Shown: positions 37,451 through 50,619, counted from the first letter of the stretch. The stretch: DNA of 64,000 nt from Zasmidium citrigriseum (GCA_002786025.1 NHNW01000016.1:248001-312000); one strand, 5' to 3'. The notes: a model not told the origin generated them from the sequence alone. Translations and numbers: made by a program.

Positions 37451-40049
37451 GAATTTGAAATATTTCAAACTCCAAATCAACCTTTATGATCAGAAAGAAC
37501 GCCTTCTCTGGCACATTCGGCTACAGGTAGCTGACAATTGGGCATCCCGTCCGCTCTGCCATACACAAGCAGCTAACCGCCTGATTAGTACTATAGTGGG
37601 TGACCATATGGGAATACCGGGTGCTGAATGTTTTTTTATCTTTTTTTTTTCGAAGTTTTGATTTTGAGTTTTCGTTTTCGGATTAGAGGTCGGGCCGATC
37701 TGCCAGGGCCAGGTGGTCGCTCCTCCTTTCTTTCTTAGCTGTACTCTTTCTCCATCTCTTTTTGCATCCTCGACATTGTCAATGGACAGATCCGATGGTC
37801 CAGACATGCTGTGCTGGTCGACGTTCTTCTGCCGAAGCAACGGCGATCGGGAAAGATGTACGCAGACACTAGGTCCGACATTTCTCGTACACCCGGCCTG
37901 AGCACCCTCAACCTCGCAAGATGCACCTGAAGCATCCGAGATCCGATCAACGATGATCCCACCCAGCAATGCCATATCGAGAACTGGCTATGGCGTCTTC
38001 TTCAAGGACATCGGTCCCACGATTCCTGTGGTACGTCAGCTGCAAGGGCCACTCCAATATTCTCCGGGATACGAGCTCGAGGCTTGGAACCTTATGCGAG
38101 CGAAGACGTCAAGAAACATTCTCGGAACCAGTCAAATTTCACTTCCGGGTCTGTTTATAGGTAGGATGGCTGATCGTCAGGTACTGATTTCTGAAGGGAT
38201 TGGGATGGATTCGAGGAGGAAGATGCATGACTATAAGGGAGGAAGGAACTCGCAACGATGATGGCCGCTGCCTTCAACCCTGTGAATTCCTGGACGTTGC
38301 TCGAGCGACTTTCGCTCTCTCACAACCCTCGGGCAGTGCATTATGCTCTCCACCTCGCCAACACCCTACTCGCGTGGAGGCATGTGGCATGCCTGCGACC
38401 CCTCACGGACAGTGGAGTAGTCACGCCTACTTTTCGCATCTAGAGCCGGGATTCAAACGCTGCCATTCGTCAAAACGCTGAAGCCCCCGAGATGCACTAA
38501 ACACAGTCATGCGGGTGTGACTACTTCGATGCGCTGGCAGTCTTCTCATGAGAGTGAGGAGCAGGTCCCGGGTGGTTCCAGAGTCGAGACCAGGGCTGCG
38601 ATCCTCAAGGATGTCGTCTACAGATGAAGTTCTGTTCACCGACTGCACACAGACGATGTTGTTGCTCCATTCGTGAGAACGACTGCACTTGGTAAAAACG
38701 CCCAGACGGCAGATCTGCAAGAACCGCACCGGGATGTGGGGGATGAGCATCCTCTGCACTTCCAGGAGCAGCAACTCTACTTCTTAAGCTTGTGCATTGC
38801 ATGAACTACGACTCGATAGTGGACTTGGCTATGCTGTCGGCTTGCTGAAGTTGATGAAAACAAGATACTATTGGTCTGTTGACAGAGGCCCAACTGTGGA
38901 TATAGGAAGAGCAGTGCATGCAAGCGCCGACTGCCTGCCGTCTGAACTCAGCCCTGGCGACCAAACTTGCGGCATGCCACTCTGTGCGACTCGAGGCGAA
39001 GCGAAGCTTTGGGAAAGCGTGGCGATGAATGCTTGCAACGTGCTTGAGAGTCTCTTGATCTAACTCACCACACAGCCATGCGACATGTTGTCTCAGCCTT
39101 GTTGTACTGGATACCATATCGCGACTCGTGGTTTGAACAGGCACATGGCTGCTCCTGCTGATCTACAAAGATTCGAAGTTCTCTCTTCAGCTCGCCTGCC
39201 CGCCGTCGGTTTGGAAGCCGTGAGGGCAGACAGACCTGCCTAATCGGGAGCGTCCAACATGTACCTTTCGAGAGAATGCTCCCTCCGATGGCGACCGCAC
39301 GGCTGATAAATTTTTGCCAAGTTGCCAGCAGCCAGTGGTGGCATCCCAAGCCAGCGGTCTTCGAGCTTCTATAGCTTGACTTTGAGCCTAGGTAGCTTGA
39401 TGCATCCACACCGCGGCTTGAGTCTTCGGAGATCGACCTTCAACTGACCTCGGAACAGACACGAACCGTTTTTGAACCGTTGGTATGTGGAGACCCCACA
39501 GTCGCCCGGTGGAGGGTTTGCCAAAATCTGACCTCTCAGCCCCCAGCGTTGCCTGTAAACGCCGATATGCTTCTTCTCCATCTCGCCACATGACCGCACC
39601 GTTTCTCGTCAAAGTTTTCGTCAAGCACAAAGTATTGAATGAGGCGTTGTTAGCTGCACAATGGAACCGCGTGACGGGACTGTCCTTTTGAAAAGGATGG
39701 AACGGAGATATTACAGGGTGTCACATGCATTCGGAAGGTAGCCGCCGGCCCCGGTCCCTGAAGTCAGGCTACCCTACGCAGCGGAAAATTGCGTCGATCG
39801 TATCCAACTGAGGAAAGAGATGAGAATCGTCAGGAGACGCTTGGATCCCGCGTGCCTTCGACACCCAATACGGCAACATGGGAATGGTGTCCTCTCCATG
39901 CAGTGAACGCACTGCCCTCGGCAACAGGAGTCCATGGCTGCTTGGCGAACCCAGTATTATAAGAACATGCTGGACGCCGGGTTGAAAATGAATTCGACAA
40001 GCATATTTGCCCGCCTGCTCCAAAAGACAAACAGGCGCAGTCGAGAGCC
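37451..40049. other. 2.6 kb intergenic region, no supported gene
   Basis: The longest gene-free stretch outside the RIP block. Composition is normal, with a T-rich run at about 37630-37651. Many short frames overlap on both strands (for example 37953-38261 and 38797-39063), but none shows a domain, signal peptide or coherent splicing. Confidence 0.5.
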
Positions 40050-41621
40050 ATGTCTCCGCGATCAACTTTCTTCGGCCTCGCTGCCATTGCCTCTCTCGCT
40101 GCTGCCGGGCCATGCGACATCTACGCCCAGGGTAACACACCATGTGTTGCGGCACACAGCACTACCCGTTGTCTGTACAACTCGTACAACAAGGCCCTCT
40201 ACCAGGTCAAGCGAGGATCTGACAACCAGACCATGGACATTAGCCCAGTCTCGCAGGGAGGCATCGCGAATGCTGCCGCACAAGACAAGTTCTGTACCCA
40301 GACTACCTGCCTTATATCCATCATCTACGACCAATCTGGACGTGGAAACCACCTTACGCAGGCACCACCAGGTGGAGCTGCTTCGGGCCCGGCTGATGGA
40401 GGCAAAGACGATCTTGTGCTCGCTACTGGTGCACCGGCTACTCTGAACGGCAACAAGGTGTACGGAGTCTTCATCCAGCCTGACTCTGGATATCGAATTG
40501 ATATCACCAACGGTGTGGCCAAAGGCGACGCTGCTGAGGGAATCTACGCGGTATTTGACGGGACACACTGTACGTAAACTCAAGGACAGAAGCTCATCTT
40601 GCGACAAGTCTGAGACATACTGACCTTCTACCCAGATAACCAACACTGCTGTTTCGACTATGGCAATGCCGAAGCCGACAACAACGACACTGGTAACGGC
40701 AAGATGGAGGCCATCTACTTCGGACAGGGAGATGGATCGGGTCGCGGCACTGGCTCAGGCAGTGGGCCGTGGGTTATGGCTGATTTGGAGAACGGCCTCT
40801 TCTCTGGACACGATCCTATTAACAACCCAGCTGATCCCACGATTAACTACCGCTTCTTGACCGCGATCGTGAAGGGCAAGCCAAACCAGTGGGCGATTCG
40901 TGGCGGAAACGCTCAATCGGGCAGCCTCTCCGGATTCTACAATGGCACTCGTCCAGACGGGGGCTACAACCCAATGCAAAAGGAAGGCTCCATCATTCTC
41001 GGTATCGGCGGCGACAACAGCAACGGTGCTCAAGGTACCTTCTACGAGGGCTGCCTGACCTCCGGGTACCCATCCGACGCCACCGAGAACCAGGTCCAGC
41101 AGAACATCGTCGCCGCCAAGTACGGCACCACCTCTCTCACCACCGGCCCAACAGTCAACGTCGGCTCCTCCATCTCCATGCGTGTCACCACCCCCGGCTA
41201 CACCAACCGCTACCTAATCCAACAAAACGGCAACATCAACACCGACGTCGTCTCGTCCAGCAGCAGCCAAGCCCAAAAGACCGCCGCCAGCTTCGTCGTC
41301 CGCACCGGTCTCGGCAACAGCGCCTGCGTGTCTTTTGAATCCAAGGTCAACTCCGGCAGCTACATCCGTCACTCCAACAGCCGGCTCATCGTCTCCTCCG
41401 ACGACGGCAGCAAGCTCATGCACGAGGACGCCACATTCTGTCCTGAGGCTGGTCTCAATGGCCAGGGCAACTCGATCCGCTCGTGGAGCTATGCTACCCG
41501 CTGGATTAGGCATTACAATGCTATGGGGTATATTGGAGCTAATGGTGGCCCGAATGCTTTTGATACTACGGCGAATTATAATGATGATGTTAGCTTTGTT
41601 GTTGGGAATAGCTTTGCATAG
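40050..41621 (+). CDS. abfB: Secreted alpha-L-arabinofuranosidase, GH54 with CBM42
   Basis: Extracellular enzyme that releases arabinofuranose from arabinan and arabinoxylan. Exons 40050-40569 and 40636-41621 are joined over a 66 bp GTACGT...CCCAG intron, giving 501 residues, the usual length. The signal peptide is MSPRSTFFGLAAIASLAAAG. The GH54 domain starts GPCDIYAQGNTPCVAAHSTT; the splice restores THYNQHCCFDYGNAE with the family's vicinal Cys pair. ADLENGLFSG (Glu near 225) and GIGGDNSNGAQG (Asp near 300) have the spacing of the nucleophile and acid/base in the Aspergillus enzyme as I recall it. The C-terminal CBM42 (from about 345) shows the SFVVRTGL and IRHSNSRLIVSS repeats typical of arabinose-binding beta-trefoils. 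Confidence 0.95.
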
Positions 41622-41798
41622 TGATGAGCGTGTGAGCATTGCATGAAAGCCGGCCGCATAGCGACGATTAGATTTATGAGCATATATTACGAACATCTTC
41701 TGCGCGTTACGCATTTTGAGGTACCTCTTCTTTCTGACCGCACGCCAGGAATCCAATTTGACATCGCGCCCTACATCAAAAAGAGCGCACCACGATCA

Positions 41799-43684
41799 TC
41801 AGGGCATAAACTCTCCACCTCGTATACTTAAGGGCCTTCCCGGCTGCACGCTGACGAGACCCGCTGGAGATGGGAATACTTGAGCGTTCGATACCCATCT
41901 AAGGAACCTCGATGGGCCTCTATCCTCACTCGAGGGCTCTTGCGACTGCAGGTTGACTCTCGATACGTTCGGTGACTGTAAGCACAATTCTTTGAGCTCT
42001 GTGCTGGCTTGCGACACAGACGATGATGCTTGTGGAGATTGGTCCGAAGCTTCGTCATTAGACCTGTCTGGTGTCTCCTTGATGAAGACCGATAAGACGA
42101 AGCACAAGCCCAGTAACCCAGCACAGACGTACCAGATCTTTGCCATGGCTCCGGTGATGGCGTTCTCGACGAGCTTGTGGTCGGCCAACGAAAGCTTGCT
42201 CAGGGAGTCGCGAGACAAGGCCGTTTCAGCAATCCAGTGCAGCTGCTTGGGGAGATTCCCTCTCAGGCTGGCTTCCAAGACCAAAGTATTGACTGCCATG
42301 CCCACAGCGCCTCCGACATAGCGAACCACATTCCTGCAGCTGATAGCAGAGGCATTGTCGTCTGCCTCGACCTGAGCTCGAATCGCCAGCACAGAGTTCT
42401 GGAACACAGAGCCGCTGCCAATGCCCACCAAAATCTCAAAGGCGATGAACGTGGCCATCGACGTCTCAGTACGCCTGACATGCCATCCCAGAAGACCCAT
42501 GACCAGAGCCCAAGTTGCGAAGCCTCCGAGCATTACGTAGTAATAGCTCTTACATTTCTGCTTGCCGATCCAGGTGACCAGGAGACCAGAAAGTGCGGCG
42601 GTGATCCCGTGGGATAGGAAGTACGGAACTAGATACGCCGCTGCTTTGACGGGGGGCAAATCTTGGACGATGAGGAGGTACATAGGGGCGAAGTACATGA
42701 AGTCGAAGTAGACCCAGCCGAAAAGGACATTTTGGACCAGGACGATGGCGACGGTGGGGTTGCGGAAGAGTCTGAAGGGTATGATGTAGCGGACGTCTCG
42801 TTTGCGGAAACCGCTTGCCAGGAATGCGATACAACCGACGACTGTGAGGACGATGAGTGTGATGAACAATTGCGAGATGTCCCGTCGGAAGTCTTTGCCG
42901 TTGCAGAGAAGTAGCAGGAGAGGGATGATGAAAAGCATTCCTGAGCCTAGGCCAAGGATATCAAAGGACTTGAGCTCCCCTTTGAGCTCGTCCCAGGTTG
43001 GGTGTCTCTCGAGGTTGAGCGGGACAAGGAAGTACAGCAGAACGAGAGCGAAAATCGTGATGCCGGATTGTCTGCGATTCAAGAACATGTCAGTGGAGCA
43101 ATTTTTGGGGAGAGGTAGAATCAGACTCACATCGCATACACGGCCATCCATCCGTGCATTGGGTTAATAGAAGACGAAGCGATCGTGGCTGGAACCAGTG
43201 TCGCGGCGATAGACCCGATGGCGACACTCATCCCCTGGAATCCTTGGTATTTCCCTCGTTTCCCAGACTCCAGAAAGTCGTTCTGTGCAATGTTGATCAG
43301 GCTCGCAATCGTCGCAGAAGCCATTCCAGAAAAGGCTCTGACGACAAAGAGCGCCGGCGCAGAGCCCGAGTACACAATAAAAATGGCCACCACGGAGCAC
43401 AGAGTCTGAAGACCACAAGCAGCCTCTAGGATCTTCTTCCGGCCGCAGATGTCGCTTACGGCGCCCAAGAAGGTGATTCCCACGGTGGAGGCAATGATAG
43501 TGGCCGTAAAAGCCCATTCGATCGTGCTTGCGGCATTGAAGCCTTTGGTCGCGAGCGGCGTAGCCCAGACGATGGCGATGAGGTCGAAGAAGGAGACCGC
43601 GTTGGCGAAGTTGAGCGCTGTGACGGCGAGGTAGAGCTCTGTGCCGTGGAGGAAACGAGTGGACGGCGGTGTGGAGTCCGCCAT
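41799..43684 (-). CDS. MFS transporter, DHA2/siderophore-type architecture
   Basis: Plasma-membrane permease, probably drug or metabolite efflux. Exons 43131-43684 and 41799-43071 with a 59 bp intron give 608 residues. The cytoplasmic motif A appears as GAVSDICGRKK near residue 85, followed by VVRAFSGMASATIASLINIAQNDF. About 14 hydrophobic helices can be drawn, and the C-terminal half has VGIGSGSVFQNSVLAIRAQV and RNVVRYVGGAVGMAVNT, as in 14-helix drug/H+ antiporters. The last 80 residues are hydrophilic and Ser/Glu-rich. The start is the Met of MADSTPPST. The gene converges tail to tail with the arabinofuranosidase gene; a functional link is not shown. Confidence 0.9.
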
Positions 43685-44657
43685 GGTGGTGATGGGTGGC
43701 CTGCACAAAGGAGAGGAAAGGAAGGGGATTAGACATGTCCATTTTGTATATTTGGTGCCAAGACATCGGTGGAGAGGGCGAAATAGAGACTGTGGTATGG
43801 AATCTCAACGAGGCTGCAGGGGGTTGTATAAGTCGGCTTACCATGTCTAATAACTTTCAGGATTGTGAGAGCAGCAGAGAACTGTCGTGTAGTCCTTCCA
43901 CATCGTGGGCCATATGGGGTCTTTTATTCGTTCGAAATGCTGAAAGTCCTCAGTGTTGACCCAGGGATAAGGAGTGTACGATGCTGCGAGCTTGATCAGA
44001 AATCTGCTTACAGCGCTTGGCTCGCTTCACGATCCGATAACGTAGAGGTCGTGTTGTGAGGTCGGCGGCATATCTGCTTATAGTGGATCTTTGGATGAAG
44101 TCAGGACGGATTTGGAGATGTGGTGGTCATGTGTGGTTCCCGGCTTGCCCGATGCAGAGCTTGTCCAGATTGTTGGGTAGTGAAGCCATCGGATTGGAGA
44201 CTTGTAACCGCTGATTTGGAAAGCCATAGAAAAAGCGACAGACTGGTGGGTTTTTACCGGGGAACACTCGGAGGACAAGTCGAGACACCATGTTGTACAG
44301 GTATGAGATGTTCATAGCCCGGTTGAATGGCGTTGCGGCGTCGATGCAGCCTAGTGAACCACGGCGCTCAGAAGCAAAAACCATCACATGATGTTCCAGT
44401 CTCGCAATATCTGCTGAAAGTCAGGACCATCATACAGCAGACCGGAGGCATAGAAGAAGGTAGACAAACGGAGAAACAGAAGCAGACTCACAAGAAGTCC
44501 TTTCACATACCTCTCGCAATGATGGCCTTGACATCCTGAGACGACCCCCAAGCCCCCGCCCGCAGTAAGGCGCTCCCACTCCCACAGACCAACGCAGAGA
44601 TACACGAGCTCCTTACCAGCCTGCCCGCACAGACCGCAGATTCTCCTCCCACATGTC
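43685..44657. other. Intergenic region, no supported gene
   Basis: Upstream of the MFS gene. Short frames only, with no domains and no convincing splice chain. Confidence 0.5.
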
Positions 44658-44972
44658 TCACGTGAAATGGCCCAGAGCCACCTTCTTCACCTCCTCCGCA
44701 TTTTGCTGCTCTCCGTTGTCCGCCAGTAGGACGTGCGCGCGTGCAAGCGCTTTGCACGCCTGTCCCTCTCCGAAGCCGCCGTTCATGCCCTCCTGCTTCT
44801 CGTCCGCCTTGCGGTCCGCTTCCGCCTGGTCGACACTTACCGAGTCGAAGAGTTCACGTGCGAGGTCGAGCACGGATTTGCCGGCGTGAAGGGTGTATGC
44901 TGCCGTGATGAGGGCGTTGAGGATTTGCTGCTGAATGTGGCCGGGAATGGTGAGGGGGATCTTCGAAGGCAT
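44658..44972 (-). CDS. Small hypothetical helical protein
   Basis: Single frame of 104 residues starting MPSKIPLTIPGHIQQQILNA. It reads as amphipathic helices with an acidic/Gln-rich centre (DQAEADRKADEKQEG), no signal peptide and no Cys. I do not recognise the family. Natural-looking composition and an ATG start favour a real gene. There is no domain support, and the opposite strand also carries open frames. It lies about 245 bp past the end of the hydrolase gene, on the same strand. Confidence 0.4.
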   Translation of the reverse strand: MPSKIPLTIPGHIQQQILNALITAAYTLHAGKSVLDLARELFDSVSVDQAEADRKADEKQEGMNGGFGEGQACKALARAHVLLADNGEQQNAEEVKKVALGHFT

Positions 44973-45216
44973 CTCGTTGGTGTATGAGGGTGCTGTTGGG
45001 TAAGTTCTGTTCCGCCGCCGGAAGTAGATAGCAAGGAAAGTTTTATATACCTACTCTGGTAATTATGTATAGCAAGGTCGTCTTTTTAGCCTGCTGGTGG
45101 TTCGTGATGTAGTTGCTTGCGAGAATGGCGTCGGAAGTTCTGGTGTAGGCAAGCGAGTGAAGAAGCTTTGTTGCGAAAAGAAGCAGTGCGAAGTGCTGTC
45201 GTCGTTTGCGCCAAGC

Positions 45217-46580
45217 TTAGTCGAACAGATCATCCAGCGCTCTGGCCACTGCCACGTGGACGGGACTGTAAGTAATGATCTTATTATGGCCTGTGATCGA
45301 TTAGCGCCAAGCCATCACAGGCTCAAACATTCACTTACCTCCGTAACCCACAAGCTCAAACCGCAGCCTTGGGCTACCCTCGCGTTTCACATCTAGTACT
45401 GCAGTACCGTTGGTGCCATCTATACAATCCTCGGCATTGAGCTCGCTAGGCTTGACTGCGCTGTCTGCATCTCTCTTTCCAAGAATTCGTCGACAGATCA
45501 TCTCTGTCTGATGATGTGGAATATCCCTGTCGTCCAAAGCATGGAGTATCTGTATTGATCCCATATTGCGGCCACCATTTTGCAGCTTCGAGCTTCCCTC
45601 CAGGGCATTGTAGTATGCCGTAAGCCGTTCAGCTGTCAGCCACTGGTCCACGACTTGCGACAGGAACATGTTCGCAATGAACGGGATCTGCCTCAGAGGA
45701 AGCAGAAGAGGCACAAGACCACCAATCTGATAGGTAAGCAACAGCGTGGGGACACTGTTGAAAGGGGCCGCGAGCACCACACCAGCAAATATGACCGACT
45801 TGGGCGTAGGCTGAGATTGAAGCAAAGGCCTCATCTCTGGGGATGTCGTTGGAATTAGGTCGTTCCCGGGATCCGCGAAGTGCAGAGCAACGGCACTCGA
45901 CACGGCTGTTCCAAGACTCTGGCCGATTATGACTATTCGTTCTGGTGGAATCTTTGCTACGTTCAAGACCCAGTTGACGAGTGCCACGCCATCTGCGATC
46001 AAGCCTGCTTCGGTCGGTGATCCTGTGGAGTGTCCGAAGCCTCGATAGTCGATCGTCAGGAGATGAGCGTTCTGTTGCGTTGTCAAGTATCGGCCCGTTG
46101 AACGACGATAGTTTTGCGCGATGTGGCCAGCATTGCCGTGGAAGCTGATAATGACCTTGGCATCGCCGCTTGTCAAGAGCTTGAATGCAGTCGTTCCTGT
46201 GATATCGTCGACCGGCACCCTTGGCTTCCGCTCTTCGTCCCGAATCTGCTTCTCGTGCCTTGCGTAGACATTCAAAGGAAGCACATGCCAAGCATACAGC
46301 GTCTCGCCATCTGGCGTCCGAATGTTGAATGGAGTTACCTGGTTCTTGGCAAATCCAAAAGTCTCGCCATCGCTTAGATCGTCGCCCATGAATAGAGTAT
46401 TGAACCTGTTGGCATACAAAGCACTGAAAGATCAGTCTTCCGCATTGCAATGTCCTGGTCGCATACTCACAATCTCTGCATGGACGGCGTCAAAAGGACA
46501 CCAAGCAGCATGGCATACAAGCCAGCTGCTCCGGCCAGGCCCAAGGCCACTCGGCCGAAGACCGCCGGCGCCGATGGCAT
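45217..46580 (-). CDS. ABHD12-like alpha/beta hydrolase
   Basis: Membrane-anchored serine hydrolase, by family a (lyso)phospholipase or monoacylglycerol lipase. Exons are 46471-46580, 45339-46423 and 45217-45290, giving 422 residues. The first exon provides an N-terminal hydrophobic helix (ALGLAGAAGLYAMLLGVLL, about 12-30). The oxyanion region is ISFHGNAGHIAQNY, the nucleophile elbow is IGQSLGTAVSS (GxSxG) and the acidic residue lies in HALDDRDIPHHQ. The catalytic His is completed only by the third exon: VGYGG joined to HNKIITYSPV gives the GGHN of the family. Without that 74-nt exon the enzyme would look truncated. Head-to-head with the following MFS gene, about 355 bp apart. Confidence 0.93.
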
Positions 46581-46934
46581 TCTTGATGGAGAGCGTGTAA
46601 GAGTGATGGAGTGACGTGCCGGGGTTCGTTGAGATAAGTGGCCGATTTAAGCTCTGGGCTCAGACCACTTTGCTCGCTTTGAGGATAGCGTGAATTTCGA
46701 TACCAACTTCACTTCCCAACCGCGCTCTTGAAGAGTTGGCATTCTTCATCTGTTCATCCTCCAATGCGCTCTTCTGCATGCTGTTCGGTGGAACATCTGG
46801 ATTTTGTTGCAGAATCACCCCTTGATCACTCACTGGCACGTTTGAAGGCTATTTATCTCATTGCTTTGATGCAAGAACTACCCCGAAGCAACGGTCTAGC
46901 AGAACACACTTCTAGATGAGTCTCATACCGAAAC

Positions 46935-48625
46935 ATGAGCAATACCGAGCAAGATGCTGGTCGTTTCAGTCAAGATCAAAGACACTTGAAGTCTATGCGT
47001 GACCATGAGAATTCACGCCTCGCGGTGCCAGCACTGTTGGTGGTCTTGTTGACCACGTTGCTTGGCGTCAAACTCATGAATCTGCCGCTGAACCGAATCC
47101 TGGAGCTTCGATTCTGCCGAGAGTACTATCGAACTCATGATCCTAGGAAAATCCCTGCTGATGGCCAAATACCTGAGAGTCAATGCAAGTTAGACTCTGT
47201 TCAGGAGGAATTGGGTTGGCTGATGGGAGCCTTCGATACCACGATGCAGGCCTGCGGTATATTGACCATGTTTGTTACGAAGATCCACGACTGATTGTGG
47301 TCCAGATCTTGCCATCGCAGCACCCGTAGGATATCTTGCCGACAAGATCGGACGTCGTTTCGTGCTGTCTCTCAACTGCATCAGTACCATCGTGCTTCTC
47401 TTGTGGATCGCCGTCATTGGTGTGTTGATCCTCAGACTCTAATTCAATGGATGTTTAACCATCTCACAGGCGGCGCACAATCGATAACAGCAGCGGCCAT
47501 CCTTGCAGGCCCATTTCTGGCTCTCTTTGGCGGAGGCAGTAATGTGTTCAAGTCCGTTGCTGTGGCTCTCATGGGTGACTTGGCCAAGACAGATATCCAA
47601 CGGTATGTGATATGTGACTCAATACCTATAGAACAAAGCAGAAAAATAACCAACTAAGAACCTCCAACATATCCTACTTCCTCTCGACGGACTACATCAC
47701 GATGCTAGTCGGTCCCATGCTGGCAGCTATCATGATGCCACACAGTATTCGACTACCTTTATGGACAGGCATAGCACTCATATGTTCTACACTGCCGCTA
47801 CTTAGGCTACTGCCTGCTCACAGAGTTCCGGGTGGAAAGCAGTCACATGCACCTACGCAGGACCTTCGACATGACAACGAGGAAGATATGCCATTCCTCT
47901 CCGACAGGACAACAAGGGATTTCGGAACATTGAATTCTGTCGGGTTGGCGCCGATTCGTCATTTCTTCAGCGAATACTACAACCTCATCAAAGCATCGCC
48001 CAAATTCAGGTTGCTACTCTTGGCAAAGTTCTTGTCATCGTTCGCAAGCTCATCTACAAGTTTGCTGGCAATATACATTACCATGAGGACAGGTTGGACA
48101 TATACTGAGGTAGGTCAATGGTCAAGATGCCCTGTTCTCGGCTAAGTATTCTGATCGAACAACACAGGTCGGATACATGTACACCGTGAAAGGCATGATC
48201 AATATCTTCCTCGCAGTAGTAGCAGTACCATCTCTCGCCCGCTACTTTAGCCGCAAAGGCTTTGATCAGAGGGACTCAAGCTTTGCCTTCAATCTTGCGT
48301 CCAGCAAAGTGACTTTACTTCTTTCCGTCATTGGTGCCATCTTCATTGGCCTTGCAGCCACTGCATGGTCCATGGTAGCCGGTATGTCAAGTCCCCAAAT
48401 CTTCGTGTCGTTTCTGACATAGATCAAGCTGTCTGCTTCTACGCCCTTGGCTCCGTGCTGCCGATCTTCATGTACGCTGTTGCACGCTCACCAGAGCTTG
48501 GAGTCCTTGACGAGGCCAATGAAGGTAGCGGCTTCACAATCCTTGTTGTCGTGCAGGCAATTGGTGCCTTGCTTGGTGCTCCAACCATGGCCGCTGTTTG
48601 GGTGCAAGCGATTAGGATCGGATGA
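46935..48625 (+). CDS. MFS transporter with in-frame stop before its last helix
   Basis: Six exons: 46935-47256, 47306-47419, 47470-47602, 47659-48109, 48168-48381 and 48423-48625; introns are 41-58 bp and all phases close, giving 478 residues to the first stop. Motif A is APVGYLADKIGRR, made by the first splice. The order of helices and the central hydrophilic loop (about residues 220-260) fit an MFS permease. At 48623-48625 a TGA interrupts the frame. The next 35 codons still read YGLGLPYFVSAVAYALAFGV and MLFVRVEVEQYSRIE, clearly the last helix and tail of the family. So this allele is either truncated by one nonsense change or holds a sequencing error. Substrate unknown; siderophore- or drug-type permeases are possible. 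Confidence 0.8.
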
Positions 48626-48733
48626 TATGGTCTCGGGCTGCCGTACTTCGTATCCGCAGTTGCATATGCTCTCGCGTTTGGAGTCATGCTTTTTGTTAGA
48701 GTAGAGGTAGAGCAGTACTCGAGGATTGAGTAA
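48626..48733 (+). pseudogene. Cut-off 3' coding tail of the MFS gene
   Basis: In-frame continuation of the preceding gene after its TGA: 35 codons rich in hydrophobic residues, then TAA at 48731-48733. The conserved end of the permease is still readable, so the nonsense change looks recent. Confidence 0.7.
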
Positions 48734-48808
48734 TCTACACAGAATATCATAGATCAGAGTGCGCAATCAAAAGTGCACAGTGTGTTCATTTGATCGTTCT
48801 ACCAGATC

Positions 48809-50619
48809 TCACACCTTCTCGTTGTGAGTATCAAATCCCTCAGTCCTCTTCTCAACACCTTCAGACTGATTCGTACTAACTCTTCCCAACTCCGCATCCG
48901 TGATGCTTTTACTCCTATTGTGCATCGCAGCCAAACTCGCCGCCCTCGGATTGACACTACTATGCCTCCTAACCTCCATCTCTTCCCTCTCAACAAACTC
49001 CGCCGGACGCTTGCTACTCGTCGCAACCTTATCCTTGAAGACAAAAATATTCTTATGCTCCCGGAAATAACTGTCGATGTCTTCAAGCGTTCTTGAGGCC
49101 GTCTCTGGGTAAAACAGATATACGATAGGTACAAACGAAGCGTTGAGAACCGTCCAGATGATGTAGAATTTCCAGTGCAGGGTATCGATGCCGATGGGTG
49201 TGATCTCGACGACCATGAAGTTGAAGATCCAGTTTGTGGCGGTTCCCAATGCGGCTCCTTTGTTTCGCATTGAGAGGCCGTTTATTTCTGCTGGGAAGAG
49301 CCAGGGGACTCCTTGAAAGCCGATGCCGAAGAAGACGTAGTAGAGGAAGAAGAAGGCGACGGAAGCTGATGCGAGTTGCTTTTGGGCGGTGAAGTCGCCC
49401 TGAGCTTCCCTGAGTTCGGAGAATCGAAGGAGAATTGTGATGAGCAGGTAGCAGAAGCATTGGCCGGCGGCGGCATACATGAGCATCTTGCGGCGGCCCC
49501 AGCGTTCGACGTTTGGGATCCCGATGAGGGAGAAGAGGAGGTAGGAAACGCTGTTGCAGGCGGCGAGAAGGCGGGCCATCGTTTCGTCGAAGCCGACGGA
49601 CGAGATCAGGACCGTTGGTAGATAGTAGCTCGTTACCTATGGAGCGTTAGCTTCGTTCGTGTTGAGCTGTGTAGAGTCTCCAACTTACGTTGATTCCACT
49701 AAGCTGTTGCATTGCCTGTGCTCCCATTCCCAAGAAGATGCGACGCAGCGTGCATGTCCCTGCCTCGGAACCTCGTTTCCCTCTGACCAGATCCCGAATC
49801 CTCACAGCATGCTCCCTCTCGTAGGCCGTCGAGAACTTGATGTCGTTCAACTCAGTCTGAACGTAGGGATCCTCGATCTCTGAGCCCTCAATGTCCGCGA
49901 GGATCTGTTCCGCCTCGTCAACCCTTTCTTTCTGGACCAGCCATCGTGGGGACTCCGGGAGCCAGGGGACCGTGGCGTAGAGAATGGCGATGAAGATGAA
50001 TTGGAAGGCGAGTGGTATCCTCCAGGCGACTGCTCCGCCAACGAACGAGAAACCGTAAGTGACCCAGTTGCTCAAACTGAAACCTGCGATATTGAGGATA
50101 AGTTCGATCACAATGAGCTTTCCTCGCCAGGCGGCTTTGCTCGTTTCGGCTTGCCATGGGGGAGCGGTGCTGGTGTTCATGCCTGCATGTATATCAATAA
50201 ACGCCTCTATCTCTATCTCTTTGGCCTCTTGAAGACTCACCATTGCCAATGCCAGCAACAATTCTTCCGACAATCATCTGAGGGACTCCATATGCGGTGA
50301 TCTGAAGAATAGCTCCAATGCTCATGATCGTGGTGCCAAGAAGGATCGTTCGCTTTCGTCCCAGAATGTCGCCAATGAAGTACGCAAAGATGGCACCAAA
50401 GAAACATCCAATGTCGTAGATAGCCGTGACAGTGCCCAGGAGAGAAGGATCATCTTGCAAGCCAAGTGTGTTGAGAAAGTCTTGAGTGACAACAACGCCG
50501 CCGAAGACACCTTGGTCGTATCCAAACAAGGTCATGTCTGTCCCACAGGCAACCGTAACCCAGAAGGTAAGCCATCCTCCCCGGAGGCCAAAGTATCGAT
50601 CGCTGCTCAGGCCGAACAT
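48809..50619 (-). CDS. MFS sugar porter
   Basis: Hexose/pentose-type proton symporter or facilitator of the plasma membrane. Exons 50241-50619, 49689-50182 and 48809-49636 (introns 58 and 52 bp) give 566 residues. Sugar-porter signatures are complete: FGYDQGVFGGVVVTQDF, GDILGRKRTIL, the PESPRWLVQKER motif after helix 6, QQLSGIN joined across the splice to VTSYYLP, VERWGRRKML, PAEINGLSMRNKGAALGTATNW and YPETASRTLEDID. The long hydrophilic tail (about 90 residues, Ser/Glu/Arg-rich) is cytoplasmic. It converges with the preceding MFS gene, 183 bp apart. Which sugar it carries cannot be told. Confidence 0.95.

Noticed and set aside
38797..39063. Short frames in the 37.5-40.0 kb gap
   Set aside because: No domain, no signal peptide, no coherent exon chain; both strands equally open.
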